From assembly GCA_004553095.1 (NCBI GenBank), contig SFMJ01000018.1, positions 1 through 16,888 on the forward strand: a stretch of 16,888 nucleotides of DNA. Reading direction: 5' to 3'. The first letter of the stretch is position 1. The number at the start of each line of letters is the position of its first letter. The position numbers were made by a program, and so were the translations under genes. The notes under the pieces are model-generated. The model saw only the letters and a list, made by a program, of their open reading frames with translations, did no database searches and was not told the DNA's origin. This document shows positions 1 through 7,282 of the stretch, one piece after another. The DNA is from Bacteroidales bacterium (GTDB lineage Bacteria > Bacteroidota > Bacteroidia > Bacteroidales > Muribaculaceae).

Positions 1-1
1 A

Positions 2-61
2 GAGGCGGATATTTTTGAGCAGATTTTGAAAGTCACAGCGGGCGCAATGCGTGCATTGTAA
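2..61 (+). CDS. Possible 3' end of a gene entering from the left (partial)
   Basis: One plus frame is open from the window edge to a TAA at 59-61 and encodes a 19-residue tail, EADIFEQILKVTAGAMRAL. The other two plus frames stop within the first 35 bases. The composition (acidic and aliphatic, helix-like) resembles a genuine C-terminus, but 19 codons are too few to name a family. The minus strand is also open here from an ATG at 127, but its translation is rich in Cys, His and Phe and looks less protein-like. Coding status is uncertain. Confidence 0.35.
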   Translation, partial: EADIFEQILKVTAGAMRAL

Positions 62-98
62 CCGATGTGAGTTTCGAAATATGCCAAAAAGATCCGGA

Positions 99-106
99 CA
101 AAGGTA
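99..106 (-). promoter_or_regulatory. Possible -7 box (TACCTTTG) pointing left
   Basis: The minus strand reads TACCTTTG, a match to the Bacteroidetes TAnnTTTG box. No TTTG element is seen 19-21 bases upstream. It overlaps an inverted repeat GGTAA-N6-TTACC at 103-118. If the gene ending at 61 is real, this box would fire antisense into it, which lowers its credibility. Confidence 0.2.
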
Positions 107-130
107 ACTAAAATTACCAGTATCCATTGC

Positions 131-138
131 TAATTTTG
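131..138 (+). promoter_or_regulatory. Possible -7 box (TAATTTTG) pointing toward the palindromic element
   Basis: TAATTTTG fits the TAnnTTTG box and would start a transcript near 145 that runs through the palindromic element at 231-395. I see no good -33 element. Just downstream, at 169-185, lies GTTAAC-N5-GTTAAC, two self-complementary hexamers one helical turn apart that could be an operator. Confidence 0.2.
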
Positions 139-230
139 TTGTCATTTTAATCTTTTTTTAAGAATAATGTTAACAAAGTGTTAACTATGATTTGCAATTC
201 TAAAATTCAATGGAGACGTTGAAGTTACCT

Positions 231-395
231 GAGTCTCGTATCCTTGGCCGCTTTTGATCACTTGCTTTCAGTCACATACATGAGTATGCTCCTTTCAGCA
301 AGTAATCAAAATCGACTCAAGGCTACGACCTCTACGACCCCCGACTCAAGGCTACGACCTCTACGACCCCCAAAATTTAAGGAACGCGCTCTAAG
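231..395 (-). repeat. Palindromic intergenic element, left copy
   Basis: The element has two long imperfect inverted arms, 231-266 and 297-332. The innermost 15 bases pair with one mismatch (TTTTGATCACTTGCT against AGCAAGTAATCAAAA). The 30-base centre contains a second small hairpin, CATAC-ATGA-GTATG (275-288). Beyond the right arm lie a 29-bp tandem duplication and a tail ending in CGCGCTCTAAG. Positions 268-395, less one duplicated unit, align over 99 positions with the reverse complement of 16790-16888 with about three differences. It sits downstream of the minus-strand carboxyltransferase gene, beyond its terminator. The strand given is the one on which it reads in the same sense as the right copy. 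It resembles a non-autonomous palindromic repeat, but its class is not recognised. Confidence 0.8.
314..371. repeat. 29-bp exact tandem duplication inside the left element
   Basis: Two identical 29-bp units lie head to tail (314-342 and 343-371), each beginning GACTCAAGGCTACGACC. Each unit also carries CTACGACC twice at short spacing. The right copy of the element has a single unit, so this is a copy-number difference, probably from slippage or unequal exchange. Confidence 0.9.
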
Positions 396-419
396 GTGTC
401 TCTCTATGATGGGGTCTTA

Positions 420-456
420 AAAAAACTAAAGGCAAGCGTCCGAGACGCTTGCCTTT
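420..456 (-). terminator. Rho-independent terminator of the oadA/pycB gene
   Basis: A perfect 13-bp stem (428-440 with 444-456) has a 3-base loop. On the minus strand it is followed by AGTTTTTTTAAG. It lies 23 bases after the stop codon of the minus-strand carboxyltransferase gene, which is standard intrinsic terminator geometry. Confidence 0.9.
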
Positions 457-479
457 AACATATTCAGGATTTTGTCAGA

Positions 480-2879
480 TTATTTACCTGTGGTGATGCG
501 GATTGAGATGCCTCCGTCGGGAGATACGTTGATCTCGAGTGTTGTTCCCTCAGCGAGTTTGAGGGTTGGAGTATTCTCTTTGCGGCCTGTGGGGAGTACG
601 CTCTTCGCAGCTGTACCACCCTCTACGGGTGACAGGGCTTTGTTGATGTCGACGGGATTTACACTCTTCGCTTCAGCCTTCGGTGCGGGAGCTGCTGCAG
701 GCTTGGCAGCGGGTGCAGGTGCAGGCTTAGGTGCAGGCTTGGCTGCCGGCTTCGCGCCACCCTTCACTGCGCCAAATTCGATGATGGGCTGGTCGGTTGC
801 CATTACTTCTCCCTCTTCGATCAGGAGGGCAGCGATAGTGCCTTCACGATCGCTCGTGAGATTGTTTTCCATCTTCATGGCTTCGTATACCAAGACTACA
901 TCACCCTTCTTCACGGTGTCGCCCGGTTTTACCTTGAACTCAAGTACGGTGCCACCCATAGGTGCTTTCATCACTTCGCCGGTGCCCTCTACGACTACTG
1001 CTTCGGGCTCTGCCTTGGCTGCAGGTGCAGGTACTGCGGCTACAGGTGCTACGCTTTCGCCGGCGCCGGCAAATTCGATCAGCGCCTGTCCGGTGCCCAT
1101 CACGTCGCCTTCGCCGATGAGGATGCGCTTCACTACGCCTGCCTTGTCACATGCAAGGTCGTTCTCCATCTTCATGGCTTCATACACGAGCACTACGTCG
1201 CCCTTCTTCACTGTGTCGCCTACTTTGACACGGAGCTCAAGTACGGTGCCTCCCATTGGTGCGGCAAATACTTCGCCGGTGACAGGGGCATCAGCTGCTA
1301 CAGGTGCGGCGGCTGCAGCGGCAGGTGCTGCTGCTTTGTTTGCCTCGTATTCTGCTTTGCGCTTGTTGGTCAAGAAGGTCTTCGCTACTGTCGGAAGAAG
1401 TTCGAGAAGAAGGAACTCTTCTTCGTTGGCAGCAAGCTTCACGCCTCCGAATTTATCCAATTCAGGATTGGCGGGTGTCTTGTAGCTGCTTACGTCGTAA
1501 GGCTTCTCTTCTGCCGAGCCTGTGATCTGCTCACGGAATTTTGGATCTACGGCTATCGGTGTTGTGCCATATTCTCCCTTTACCAAGGAGATGAATTGGT
1601 TGTTCTTGTTGGTATAGTCGGGCTTGCCGGCACGACGGTCCATTGCCAAGTTCACAGCCTGTGAACCTACGATCTGGCTGGTAGGCGTTACCAAGGGTAC
1701 AAGACCGGCATCGCGTCTTACCTTCGGAATCAATGCCATGGCCTCTTCGAGCACATCCTCTGCACCGAGCGAACGAAGGTTCGCTACCATGTTGGAGTAC
1801 ATACCGCCAGGTACTTCGGCATTCTTTACCAATTCGTTGGGCTTCGGGAAACCAAAGTATTCTTCGATCTTGTGGCATGCTGCCAAGAGCTCTTCCTCTT
1901 TGTTGGCTTTTGCTGCCTCGATCGCTTTGTCGAATTCGGCATCGATCTCTTTGGGCATTACTTTGTATGCCTCGTCGAAGTCTTTAGGCCATTTGTCTTT
2001 GTTCAAGTCGAAGTCTGCCAAGGCTTTGCGTGCTCCCTTCAATTCTTCGCGAATCTTGGCCACGGCTGTCATGTCGACTGCTAATTCTACGCCAAGTTTG
2101 CGGCAGAAGATGTCTACCAATTCGATTGCAGGTGCTGCCGAACCACCGCCAAACCACCAAATGTTGGTGTCGACGATGTCTACGCCCTGGATGATCGCTG
2201 TCAATACTGATGCCAAACCATAACCGGGTGTACAGTGGGTGTGGAAGTCTACAGGCACCTTAAGCGCTTTCTTCAACTTAGGCATAAGGGTGTAGATGCG
2301 GGCGGGATTCACAAGTCCTGCCATATCCTTCACTGTCACCATCTTCGCACCAAGTTTCTCCATCTCAAGTGCCTTGTTGACAAAGTATTCGTCGGTGAAG
2401 ATCTTCTCGTTCTCAGGTGTGCCCTTCGGGTCAACTGTGTAGCATACTGCTGTGTCGGATACACCTCCAAGTTCGTTGATCATCGCGATAGACCCCTTGA
2501 TGTTGTTGATGTCGTTGAGGGCATCGAAGATTCGCATCACGTTCAGTCCATTCTCGATGGCTTTCTTGTAGAAGCCTTCCAATACGCTGTCGGGATAGGG
2601 CACGTAGCCGAAGAGGTTACGCCCTCTCGAGAGGGCTGAGAGGAGGGAGATACCCTTCATGGCTTTACTGCATGATCTCAGACGATCCCAGGGACTTTCC
2701 CCAAGATAACGCATTACTGAGTCGGGAACTGCTCCTCCCCATACTTCCATAATATAAAACTTTGCATCACGATAGAGGGGAAGTAGTTTGTCTACATTCT
2801 CCTGCTTCATGCGGGTGGCGAAGAGAGACTGCTGGCCATCGCGCAGCGTCAAGTCTCTGATTTGTAATTTCTTAGTCAC
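480..2879 (-). CDS. oadA: Carboxyltransferase with two tandem biotinyl domains (oxaloacetate decarboxylase alpha / pyruvate carboxylase B type)
   Basis: This 799-residue protein should move a carboxyl group between biotin and a 2-oxoacid (oxaloacetate/pyruvate). The carboxyltransferase barrel (about 1-300) has RDGQQS with metal ligand D14, VKDMAG with the lysine K184 that is carboxylated in the family, and metal ligands H213 and H215 in DFHTHC. The conserved C-terminal carboxyltransferase region follows to about 500. Two biotinyl domains then come in series (about 532-604 and 633-703), each with EAMKMEN, giving two biotinylation lysines, K570 and K669, 99 residues apart. A Pro/Ala/Lys linker (about 708-738) leads to a further module of about 60 residues of unknown role. 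Usual family members are near 600 residues with one biotinyl domain. No sodium-pump beta/gamma or biotin carboxylase gene is adjacent, so decarboxylase versus carboxylase (pycB) cannot be settled here. It appears monocistronic. Confidence 0.9.
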   Translation of the reverse strand: MTKKLQIRDLTLRDGQQSLFATRMKQENVDKLLPLYRDAKFYIMEVWGGAVPDSVMRYLGESPWDRLRSCSKAMKGISLLSALSRGRNLFGYVPYPDSVLEGFYKKAIENGLNVMRIFDALNDINNIKGSIAMINELGGVSDTAVCYTVDPKGTPENEKIFTDEYFVNKALEMEKLGAKMVTVKDMAGLVNPARIYTLMPKLKKALKVPVDFHTHCTPGYGLASVLTAIIQGVDIVDTNIWWFGGGSAAPAIELVDIFCRKLGVELAVDMTAVAKIREELKGARKALADFDLNKDKWPKDFDEAYKVMPKEIDAEFDKAIEAAKANKEEELLAACHKIEEYFGFPKPNELVKNAEVPGGMYSNMVANLRSLGAEDVLEEAMALIPKVRRDAGLVPLVTPTSQIVGSQAVNLAMDRRAGKPDYTNKNNQFISLVKGEYGTTPIAVDPKFREQITGSAEEKPYDVSSYKTPANPELDKFGGVKLAANEEEFLLLELLPTVAKTFLTNKRKAEYEANKAAAPAAAAAAPVAADAPVTGEVFAAPMGGTVLELRVKVGDTVKKGDVVLVYEAMKMENDLACDKAGVVKRILIGEGDVMGTGQALIEFAGAGESVAPVAAVPAPAAKAEPEAVVVEGTGEVMKAPMGGTVLEFKVKPGDTVKKGDVVLVYEAMKMENNLTSDREGTIAALLIEEGEVMATDQPIIEFGAVKGGAKPAAKPAPKPAPAPAAKPAAAPAPKAEAKSVNPVDINKALSPVEGGTAAKSVLPTGRKENTPTLKLAEGTTLEINVSPDGGISIRITTGK

Positions 2880-2943
2880 TGCCTTTAGGTTTTTATTGTG
2901 TTATGGTATTTGATTGGTGTTTATTCCAATTTTTTTTAATTTC

Positions 2944-2951
2944 CAAATATA
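2944..2951 (-). promoter_or_regulatory. -7 promoter box of the oadA/pycB gene
   Basis: The minus strand reads TATATTTG, matching TAnnTTTG, 64 bases before the start codon. The expected TTTG at -33 is not clear in the A/T-rich upstream DNA. The predicted transcript start is near 2937, giving a leader of about 58 bases. Confidence 0.55.
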
Positions 2952-3069
2952 GCACTTATTTGCCAATAATTAAAGAAAATTTTCTCTTTTTTTCAAAATT
3001 TCCAAAAAAACACTTTTACGATACCCTCATTACTCCGGAAGTAGTGCGTCGGGGTCGCTCGAAAAAGTC

Positions 3070-3111
3070 TACAAAAAACAGGGCCGACGCCTTGCGGTGT
3101 CGACCCTGTTT
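3070..3111 (-). terminator. Rho-independent terminator of the L31 gene
   Basis: On the minus strand, AAACAGGGTCGACACC pairs with GGCGTCGGCCCTGTTT through 16 positions (one wobble, one mismatch). The stem is closed by a GCAA tetraloop of GNRA type and followed by a T run. It lies just after the L31 stop codon. Confidence 0.9.
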
Positions 3112-3133
3112 GGTCTGTTGCTTTTCCTCTTTT

Positions 3134-3388
3134 TTACTTCTTGGTGCGGTTGCCGTAACGGCTGCGGAATTTGTCAACACGTCCTGCGGTGTCGACGAGT
3201 TTCTGCTTACCGGTGAAGAAGGGGTGAGACGAACTGGTGATCTCAAGCTTTACGAGGGGATACTCTTTTCCGTCGATCTCGATTGTCTCGCGTGAGTTTA
3301 CTGTCGAACGAGTGATGAATGTCTCATCGTTGGACATATCTTTGAAGCAAACCTCACGATAGTTAGAGGGATGAATGTCTTTTTTCAT
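3134..3388 (-). CDS. rpmE2: 50S ribosomal protein L31 type B
   Basis: This 84-residue protein starts MKKDIHPSNYREV and contains SSSHPFFTGKQ and GRVDKFRSRYG, all characteristic of bacterial L31, a protein at the central protuberance that bridges the ribosomal subunits. It has only one Cys (C14) and no CxxC zinc knuckle, so it is the type B, zinc-independent form. Its length fits that form (about 80-90). It has its own promoter (3456-3487) and terminator (3070-3111), so it is a single-gene transcript. In some bacteria type B L31 is controlled by the zinc repressor Zur, but no obvious Zur-like palindrome is seen at this promoter. The identification is very secure. Confidence 0.97.
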   Translation of the reverse strand: MKKDIHPSNYREVCFKDMSNDETFITRSTVNSRETIEIDGKEYPLVKLEITSSSHPFFTGKQKLVDTAGRVDKFRSRYGNRTKK

Positions 3389-3455
3389 TGTTCTTAACTG
3401 CAGTTTTTAGTTTAAATTTTGGCTCAGCAGGTCGCGATCCCACTGAATTGGCTCG

Positions 3456-3487
3456 CAAAATTACTAATTTTTTTGCATATACGCAAA
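3456..3487 (-). promoter_or_regulatory. Promoter of rpmE2
   Basis: On the minus strand TTTG (3484-3487) is followed after 20 bases by TAATTTTG (3456-3463), a full match to the Bacteroidetes TTTG-N19-21-TAnnTTTG promoter. The predicted start is near 3449, giving a leader of about 60 bases. Confidence 0.75.
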
Positions 3488-3562
3488 CTTTCGGCATTTT
3501 TCCACGCTTTTTTGCCGTTTTTATGCCCCTTTTATGAGACAATAAGATTTTGAACAGACGTC

Positions 3563-5251
3563 TTATACCAGTTTGCGATATCTGATGCGGTGGGGGGTAT
3601 CGGTCACTCCGTCGCGTCTTTTCTTGAATTCCTCATATTCGGAGTAGCTCCCTTCGAAGTAGGTGACTTGGCTATCCCCTTCGAAGGCAAGAATATGTGT
3701 GGCGATACGATCCAAGAACCAGCGGTCGTGGCTTACCACTACGGCGCATCCGGCGAAGTTTTCCAATCCCTCTTCCAAGGCGCGTAGGGTGTTGACGTCG
3801 ATGTCGTTGGTAGGCTCGTCGAGGAGTAAGACGTTACCCTCTTCTTTGAGCGCCATGGCGAGATGGAGGCGGTTGCGCTCTCCTCCGGAGAGTACTCCGA
3901 TCTTTTTCTCTTGATCAGCACCGGTGAAGTTGAAGCGTGATAGGTAGGCGCGGGCATTCATGTCCCGTCCTCCCATCCTGAAACTCTCTACTCCCTGAGA
4001 GATGACTTCATACACACTCTTGTCGGGAAGAAGGTCTTTGTGGTTCTGGTCGACGTATGCCACTTTCACTGTCTCTCCTACCTCAAATTCTCCACGGTCG
4101 GGTGTCTCGAGACCCATGATGAGTTTGAAAAGTGTAGTCTTACCGGCTCCGTTAGGTCCTATCACTCCCACTATGCCGTTGGGGGGCAACATGAAGTTGA
4201 GATCGGTGAAGAGGGCTTTATCACCGTAGGCCTTCGCCAAGTGCTTGGCTTCGATCACCTTGTTGCCAAGGCGCGGTCCGTTGGGAATGAAGATCTCCAG
4301 TTTCTCTTCACGCTCTTTCTGGTCTTCGTTGAGGAGTCGGTCGTAGTTCGAGAGTCGGGCTTTTCCCTTGGCTTGTCGTGCCTTGGGTGCCATCCTTACC
4401 CATTCCAACTCGCGTTCCAATGTCTTGCGACGCTTGCTGGCTTGCTTCTCTTCGAGCTCCATACGCTTGGTCTTCTGTTCGAGCCATGAGGAGTAGTTCC
4501 CTTTCCAGGGAATACCCTCGCCGCGGTCGAGCTCCAGTATCCAACCTGCCACATGGTCGAGGAAGTAGCGGTCGTGGGTCACGGCAATCACCGTGCCGGG
4601 ATATTGCTGCAAGTGCTGCTCGAGCCAGTCGATAGATTCGGCATCAAGGTGGTTCGTAGGCTCGTCAAGTAGCAGTATGTCGGGCTGTTGAAGCAGAAGT
4701 CGACATAGAGCCACGCGACGTCGCTCTCCTCCTGACAGAACTGATACTTTCTGATCGTCGGGCGGACAGCGCAAAGCATCCATCGCTCTGTCCAATTTGT
4801 TGTCGATGTTCCAGGCGTCGGTGGCATCAAGCTTGTCTTGAATTTCTGCCTGACGCTGTATCAACTTGTCCATCTTTTCCGGATCTTCCAATACTTCCGG
4901 ATCGGCAAAGGCATTGTTGACGTCGTCATATTCTTTGAGCAGGGCCATGATAGGCGCTACTCCCTCTTCCACCACCTCTCTGACTGTCTTATCCGGATCC
5001 AACTGCGGCTCTTGCTCTAAGTATCCGATGCTGTAGTCGTGGTTGAATACTACATTCCCTTGATAGCTCTTCTCTATTCCGGCGATGATCTTCAGTAGTG
5101 TCGATTTACCACTGCCGTTCAGACCGATGATGCCGATCTTCGCACCATAGAAGAAACTCAAGTAGATGTCTTTAAGTATTTGCTTCTGCGAGGAGGGGAT
5201 GATCTTGCTTACCCCCACCATCGAGAAGATGATCTTTTTGTCGTCCGCCAT
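3563..5251 (-). CDS. ettA: Energy-dependent translational throttle protein EttA (ABC-F ATPase)
   Basis: With the start at MADDKKII the protein has 562 residues, close to the roughly 555 of E. coli EttA. EttA binds the ribosomal E site and gates the first elongation step according to ATP/ADP level. Two ABC cassettes lack any membrane domain. The first has Walker A GLNGSGKST (43-51), signature LSGGERR (about 172-178) and DEPTNHLD. The second has GPNGAGKTT (365-373), LSGGERN (about 454-460) and DEPTND. The basic, Glu-rich linker between them (about 260-325) is the P-site tRNA interaction motif region. The frame stays open 10 codons further upstream to 5281, but those residues (MQHHLKHQKE) do not align with EttA, so 5251 is preferred. 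It lies 49 bases after def and is probably cotranscribed with it. Confidence 0.95.
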   Translation of the reverse strand: MADDKKIIFSMVGVSKIIPSSQKQILKDIYLSFFYGAKIGIIGLNGSGKSTLLKIIAGIEKSYQGNVVFNHDYSIGYLEQEPQLDPDKTVREVVEEGVAPIMALLKEYDDVNNAFADPEVLEDPEKMDKLIQRQAEIQDKLDATDAWNIDNKLDRAMDALRCPPDDQKVSVLSGGERRRVALCRLLLQQPDILLLDEPTNHLDAESIDWLEQHLQQYPGTVIAVTHDRYFLDHVAGWILELDRGEGIPWKGNYSSWLEQKTKRMELEEKQASKRRKTLERELEWVRMAPKARQAKGKARLSNYDRLLNEDQKEREEKLEIFIPNGPRLGNKVIEAKHLAKAYGDKALFTDLNFMLPPNGIVGVIGPNGAGKTTLFKLIMGLETPDRGEFEVGETVKVAYVDQNHKDLLPDKSVYEVISQGVESFRMGGRDMNARAYLSRFNFTGADQEKKIGVLSGGERNRLHLAMALKEEGNVLLLDEPTNDIDVNTLRALEEGLENFAGCAVVVSHDRWFLDRIATHILAFEGDSQVTYFEGSYSEYEEFKKRRDGVTDTPHRIRYRKLV

Positions 5252-5300
5252 TTCTTTTTGATGTTTTAAATGGTGTTGCACGGGATTCCCCGGCTTTTGT

Positions 5301-5858
5301 TTATTTGGCTGTCACTACACGGTAAGCGACGTTGACTTTACCTCGCTCTAAGTTGTGCAATTTGTTGCGTATCATCTGCTTACGAACTCCCGATACGTGG
5401 TCGGTATAGACTGTGCCAAGCAGATGGTCATACTCATGCTGGATCACTCGCGACATAAAACCGCTGAATTCCTGTTCATGCTCTTCGAAGTTCTCGTCGA
5501 GCCAGTTGAGTCGCACATGCTCGTAGCGTTTCACATTCTCAGAGAGCCCGGGGAGGGAGAGGCATCCCTCTGATCGTGACACGAGTTCTCCATCTTCGAT
5601 CACTTCCATCTGAGGATTGATCAGAACCATCTTCGAGTTGGCACATTCCGGGAAGTCTTCTGCCAACACGCTCGCATCGATCACGATTACGGCTATCGAT
5701 TTGCCGATCTGTGGCGCTGCCAAACCAACTCCCTCCGAGTTGTACATGGTCTCAAACATGTCTTTGATCAGTTTCTGAAGTCCGGGGTAATCCTGTTCGA
5801 TATCTTCAGCCTCCTGTCGCAGCACCGAAGTGCCATATAAATAAATAGGTAATATCAT
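5301..5858 (-). CDS. def: Peptide deformylase
   Basis: This 185-residue enzyme removes the formyl group from the initiator methionine of new proteins. All three family motifs are present: GVGLAAPQIG (43-52), EGCLSLPG (97-104) with metal ligand C99, and QHEYDH (140-145) with metal ligands H141 and H145 and catalytic E142. Length and motif spacing are normal. It sits between the secreted hydrolase-like gene (45 bases upstream) and ettA (49 bases downstream) on the same strand. No promoter box is seen in the short upstream gap, so it is probably part of the PBP1A-to-ettA transcript. It pairs naturally with ettA as a translation function. Confidence 0.97.
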   Translation of the reverse strand: MILPIYLYGTSVLRQEAEDIEQDYPGLQKLIKDMFETMYNSEGVGLAAPQIGKSIAVIVIDASVLAEDFPECANSKMVLINPQMEVIEDGELVSRSEGCLSLPGLSENVKRYEHVRLNWLDENFEEHEQEFSGFMSRVIQHEYDHLLGTVYTDHVSGVRKQMIRNKLHNLERGKVNVAYRVVTAK

Positions 5859-5903
5859 TTATCCTGTTTTATTGAATTTTTTATTAGAGCACTCTTAATA
5901 AGA

Positions 5904-7151
5904 CTACCAAGTGTAGAGGTAGTAGCCCCCGGGGGCGAGGGTGATGTTTTTGCTGTTGTCTTTCGATACTTTGCCGTTCGATTTAACTCTCTTTACGCCG
6001 GAATCTTTGCGGACTGTGACTTTCTGCTTCTGTTCGAAGTCGCGATTCACTATCATAAGAAAGTTCTTGTCGCCATTGGTGAAGTGGCTTACCACCACTC
6101 CCTCTCCCCATGACTCGATGCTCTTGATCTGCTCGGGAAGTTCACTGGCATCCATGCGGCGTGTCCCTTGGGGGATGCTACCTCCGGTGTGCCATACATT
6201 CTTTACCTTCGCTCCGAGGAATACCCATGTCATGGCATGTATCTGTTTGTTTACTTTCTTACATGCTTTCCAGACGTCAGTGCGCTTGCCGTTCAGTAGC
6301 ATCGGAGCATCAAAGAGCTTATCTTCCACTCCCGACCATGGAGCATATCCATAGTATTGTATTCCCTGCGAACCGTAGGCCAATGAACTGAACACCTGGA
6401 AGGAGATCTGTCCTTCATCGGGTGAGGGGTAGTTCAAGTGTGCAGAACTCAATACAAAGGTCCAGAAGGGTATGCCCCGATGTTCCGACACCTCTCTCGC
6501 TATCTCCAAGTTCTCGAAGAAGTTCTTGCGAAGCAGTATCTTCCCATCTTTTTCGTAGATACTGTAGTTGTCGTAGCTGATGAATTGCGGATTGACCTGA
6601 TCTACGAAGCTTTCGAGATAGTTCTTGTAGTCTTTCGCACCAAGTTGCTCGGCTGTGGCAAAGTTGGGAAGCAGGTTGACGTATGCCAAGATCTCTGTGC
6701 TCGCCGCCAATACTCCCTTGTTGAGCTTGCTAATCATACTGAATTTATCGGCTTTCGGCTCGTCGAACACCAAGATGCCTCCCAAGGCTTTGTGGCCTTT
6801 ATATTTCTCGGTCTCTTTCTTAATCTTCGATTCATCTTGAATACCCCAGCAGTTGGCTATCAGTTTCAAGTCATTAGCCTCGCAATAATCCAGCATCTGC
6901 TTGATATATTTCTCGGGATAAAGGTTGCTGACGGCTATGGTAAAGCCTGCATCTTTGACATATCGATAGTTTTTCAGCGTGATCAGGTTGGTGTCGTTGA
7001 AGGCATGATATGCCACCACGGGAAATCTATCACCTGCCGGATTGACATATTTCGGTGGCGCTGCCATCTGCTCGCGCGCACATGCCGGACTGATCGCTAT
7101 TATCACTGCAAGACTTATCATCAGACTTGCAATTATCCTGCCTTTGTTCAT
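5904..7151 (-). CDS. Secreted glycoside-hydrolase-like TIM-barrel protein, family uncertain
   Basis: This 415-residue protein has an N-terminal signal sequence (basic MNKGR, hydrophobic 8-20) and a likely signal peptidase I site after SPACA near 25. The Cys at 24 lacks a good lipobox. The body has the rhythm of a (beta/alpha)8 barrel: VVAYHAF, LKLIAN, GGILVFDEP (124-132), ILAYVNL, FISYDNYS (190-197), IPFWTFVL, then a segment around 251-272 (SSLAYGSQGIQYYGYAPW) that resembles GH42-type beta-galactosidases. D130/E131 and D194 are acidic residues on predicted strand ends. The last 65 residues look like a small beta domain. Substrate and family are not recognised, and catalysis is inferred only. 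The gene lies between PBP1A and def, so a wall- or glycan-related role is possible but unproven. Confidence 0.7.
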   Translation of the reverse strand: MNKGRIIASLMISLAVIIAISPACAREQMAAPPKYVNPAGDRFPVVAYHAFNDTNLITLKNYRYVKDAGFTIAVSNLYPEKYIKQMLDYCEANDLKLIANCWGIQDESKIKKETEKYKGHKALGGILVFDEPKADKFSMISKLNKGVLAASTEILAYVNLLPNFATAEQLGAKDYKNYLESFVDQVNPQFISYDNYSIYEKDGKILLRKNFFENLEIAREVSEHRGIPFWTFVLSSAHLNYPSPDEGQISFQVFSSLAYGSQGIQYYGYAPWSGVEDKLFDAPMLLNGKRTDVWKACKKVNKQIHAMTWVFLGAKVKNVWHTGGSIPQGTRRMDASELPEQIKSIESWGEGVVVSHFTNGDKNFLMIVNRDFEQKQKVTVRKDSGVKRVKSNGKVSKDNSKNITLAPGGYYLYTW

Positions 7152-7282
7152 CTGTTTTTTCTTTTATGTTTTATGGTTGGTAGTTCGTTGTTTTATCCCT
7201 TTCTTTTCGTTGACTATTTCGGAATTCTTGTACCCATTATTGCCTATTTGCTCGCTATATTGCCGCTTCGGCAGAGTGTCGG

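Larger units (their letters stand above)
62..427. other. Intergenic region with no convincing gene
   Basis: This stretch contains no plausible coding frame. It holds two weak promoter-like boxes (99-106 and 131-138), the paired GTTAAC hexamers (169-185), and the palindromic repeat element (231-395) with its tandem duplication. The oadA/pycB terminator follows at 428-456. Confidence 0.6.

Noticed and set aside
2..127. Minus-strand frame from an ATG at 127 to the window edge, with a Cys-rich stretch CTHCARC
   Set aside because: The same DNA has a more protein-like plus frame ending at 61. The minus translation has an odd Cys/His/Phe composition and no family match that I recognise. It cannot be fully excluded.
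314..371. CRISPR array
   Set aside because: Two 29-bp units are directly adjacent without spacers, and there are no cas genes nearby.
231..395. Integron attC site
   Set aside because: The palindromic architecture is suggestive, but the GTTRRRY/RYYYAAC core pair is not seen at the arm ends, there is no integrase in the window, and the neighbours are ordinary housekeeping genes.
472..1485. Long plus-strand open frame of 337 codons opposite the carboxyltransferase gene
   Set aside because: It is the complement of the Ala/Pro-rich linkers and biotinyl domains. Its translation is low-complexity (Ala, Gly, Ser, Thr), while the minus strand encodes a protein with clear catalytic motifs.
7261..7273. 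Small hairpin TGCCG-CTT-CGGCA just after the PBP1A stop codon as a terminator
   Set aside because: It has only a 5-bp stem and no T run on the minus strand, so transcription is likely to continue into the hydrolase-like gene.
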